Shown: positions 24,022 through 24,915 of the stretch, one piece after another
Position numbering within the stretch: position 1 is the stretch's first letter
Layout of the letters: every line of letters begins with the position of its first letter
NCBI GenBank assembly: GCA_945639745.1
Contig: CALZEK010000002.1
Span: forward strand, 1-24,915
DNA length: 24,915 bases
Source of the DNA: an uncultured Bacillaceae bacterium
Lineage (GTDB): Bacteria > Bacillota > Bacilli > Bacillales > Amphibacillaceae
Reading direction: 5' to 3'
Position numbers and translations under genes: made by a program
Notes under the pieces: model-generated
Told to the model about the DNA's origin: nothing
The model's database searches: none
Seen by the model: only the letters and a program-made list of their open reading frames with translations

Positions 24022-24915
24022 ATGAATGGAACGGGTGGCAAAAAAGCTTCATTCGATTTTCCATCATTTATTATCAGCGGTAGCGTTTTATTACTTTTTG
24101 TAGTCGTTGCACTTATTAACGCTGAATTCGTCACTAACACAGTAGATTATTTATTTGGAATATCTGCTACATACTTTGGTGTTTTATACCAATTTGTTTT
24201 ATTAGGAACATTTTTTATTGCCTTATTCTTAGGTTTTTCTAAATTTGGTAAAATTAGATTAGGTAATATTGAAAAGCCAGAAATGAGTACTTTTAAGTGG
24301 ATTTCAATTATTATGTGTACATTACTTGCAGGTGGTGGAATCTTTTGGGCCGCTGCAGAACCTCTAAGCCACTTCTTAACAGTCCCACCTCATGCGCAGT
24401 TTTCTGGTATTGAAGATGGCTCATTAGAAGCTGTCATTCCAGCACTTGCAATGAGCTTTGTTGACTGGGGTTTTCTTTCATGGACTGTGCTTGGAACTTT
24501 AGGAACGATTGTCTTAATGTATGCACACTACCATAAAGGGATGCCATTAAAGCCAAGATCTCTTCTTTATCCAATCTTTGGCGAAAAAATAATGAAAAAT
24601 AGTGCATTTGGAACAATTGTTGATGCATTTTCTATTATTTCTGTTGCCGCTGGTACTATTGGACCGATTGGATTCTTAGGTTTACAGGCGAGTTATGGAG
24701 TTAATATTTTAACTGGTCTTGAAGATAATTTAACACTTCACATTTCAATTATTGTTATCTTAGTTGCAGGAGCTGCTATTTCAGCAGTAACAGGGATTCA
24801 TAAAGGGATTCAATTTTTAAGTAGTTTTAACGTTATTTTAGCAATTGGGTTAATTATCGGAGTTTTAATTTTAGGTCCAGCAATGTTTATTTTTAATAAC
24901 TTCTTTGGTGCACTT
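24022..24915 (+). CDS. BCCT family osmolyte transporter (5' part, runs off the window)
   Basis: 298 codons are visible. The protein has helices beginning with FIISGSVLLLFVVVALI, a second near ATYFGVLYQFVLLGTFF, then the family segment LLAGGGIFWAAAEPLSHFL (about residues 98-116), which matches the helix 3 region of BCCT carriers (GxGxxxWxxAEP). The family imports betaine, choline or carnitine with Na+ or H+. The tryptophan box of the substrate site lies beyond the window, so the substrate cannot be read. AAAGGAG lies 8 bases or so before the ATG. Confidence 0.9.
   Translation, partial: MNGTGGKKASFDFPSFIISGSVLLLFVVVALINAEFVTNTVDYLFGISATYFGVLYQFVLLGTFFIALFLGFSKFGKIRLGNIEKPEMSTFKWISIIMCTLLAGGGIFWAAAEPLSHFLTVPPHAQFSGIEDGSLEAVIPALAMSFVDWGFLSWTVLGTLGTIVLMYAHYHKGMPLKPRSLLYPIFGEKIMKNSAFGTIVDAFSIISVAAGTIGPIGFLGLQASYGVNILTGLEDNLTLHISIIVILVAGAAISAVTGIHKGIQFLSSFNVILAIGLIIGVLILGPAMFIFNNFFGAL

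Noticed and set aside
1..24915. CRISPR arrays, insertion sequences, prophage or tRNA/rRNA genes
   Set aside because: No direct-repeat arrays, transposase motifs, attachment sites or cloverleaf structures were seen by eye on either strand.

Overview
The window is an AT-rich chromosomal stretch from a Gram-positive bacterium, most likely a low-GC Bacillota of the order Bacillales. The reasons are strong AGGAGG-type ribosome binding sites, TTG and GTG starts, sigma-A promoters with 17-base spacers, a SAM-I (S-box) riboswitch ahead of metN, a CstB-like sulfur enzyme with a CsoR/CstR-like operator, and many short oligo-T terminators. I cannot name the genus. No phage, insertion sequence, CRISPR array, rRNA or tRNA is visible. 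The region reads as ordinary chromosome rich in transporters and redox enzymes, with several genes carrying apparent point damage.

Left part (1-6150). A large DHH-CBS-nucleotidyltransferase fusion enters from the left edge on the minus strand (its 3' end lies outside). It is divergent from a DUF3891 gene. A three-gene minus-strand operon follows: D-2-hydroxyacid dehydrogenase, hemerythrin-like protein and luciferase-like flavin monooxygenase. An ElaA-type acetyltransferase comes next on the plus strand.

Middle part (6150-18740). An MMPL/RND-type exporter is coupled to a secreted protein with YhgE-like heptad repeats. They face a 14-TM drug exporter (DHA2) and a persulfide dioxygenase/rhodanese protein with its own operator. 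Then come two tandem paralogous 12-TM MFS transporters, the first lacking a normal start codon, a small NAD(P)-binding reductase, a FrnE/DsbA thiol oxidoreductase, and a minus-strand DAACS symporter whose substrate site departs from the glutamate/aspartate pattern.

Right part (18860-24915). A short-chain dehydrogenase has an inverted repeat abutting its -10 box. A possible 21-residue peptide gene with a good ribosome binding site lies next to it. An MtnE-like aminotransferase is followed by a complete SAM-I riboswitch with antiterminator and terminator controlling metN-metI-metQ. metQ, the methionine-binding lipoprotein, carries two in-frame stops and looks like a full-length pseudogene. A BCCT osmolyte transporter runs off the right edge.

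Functional themes are methionine/sulfur handling (metNIQ, MtnE-like aminotransferase, CstB-like persulfide dioxygenase), redox and oxidative stress (FrnE, hemerythrin, flavin monooxygenase, SDRs) and export or osmotic transport. No clearly new multi-gene system stands out. The most unusual signals are the MMPL plus secreted heptad protein pair, the recurring loss of start codons or gain of stops, and several uncharacterised operators and small ORFs.
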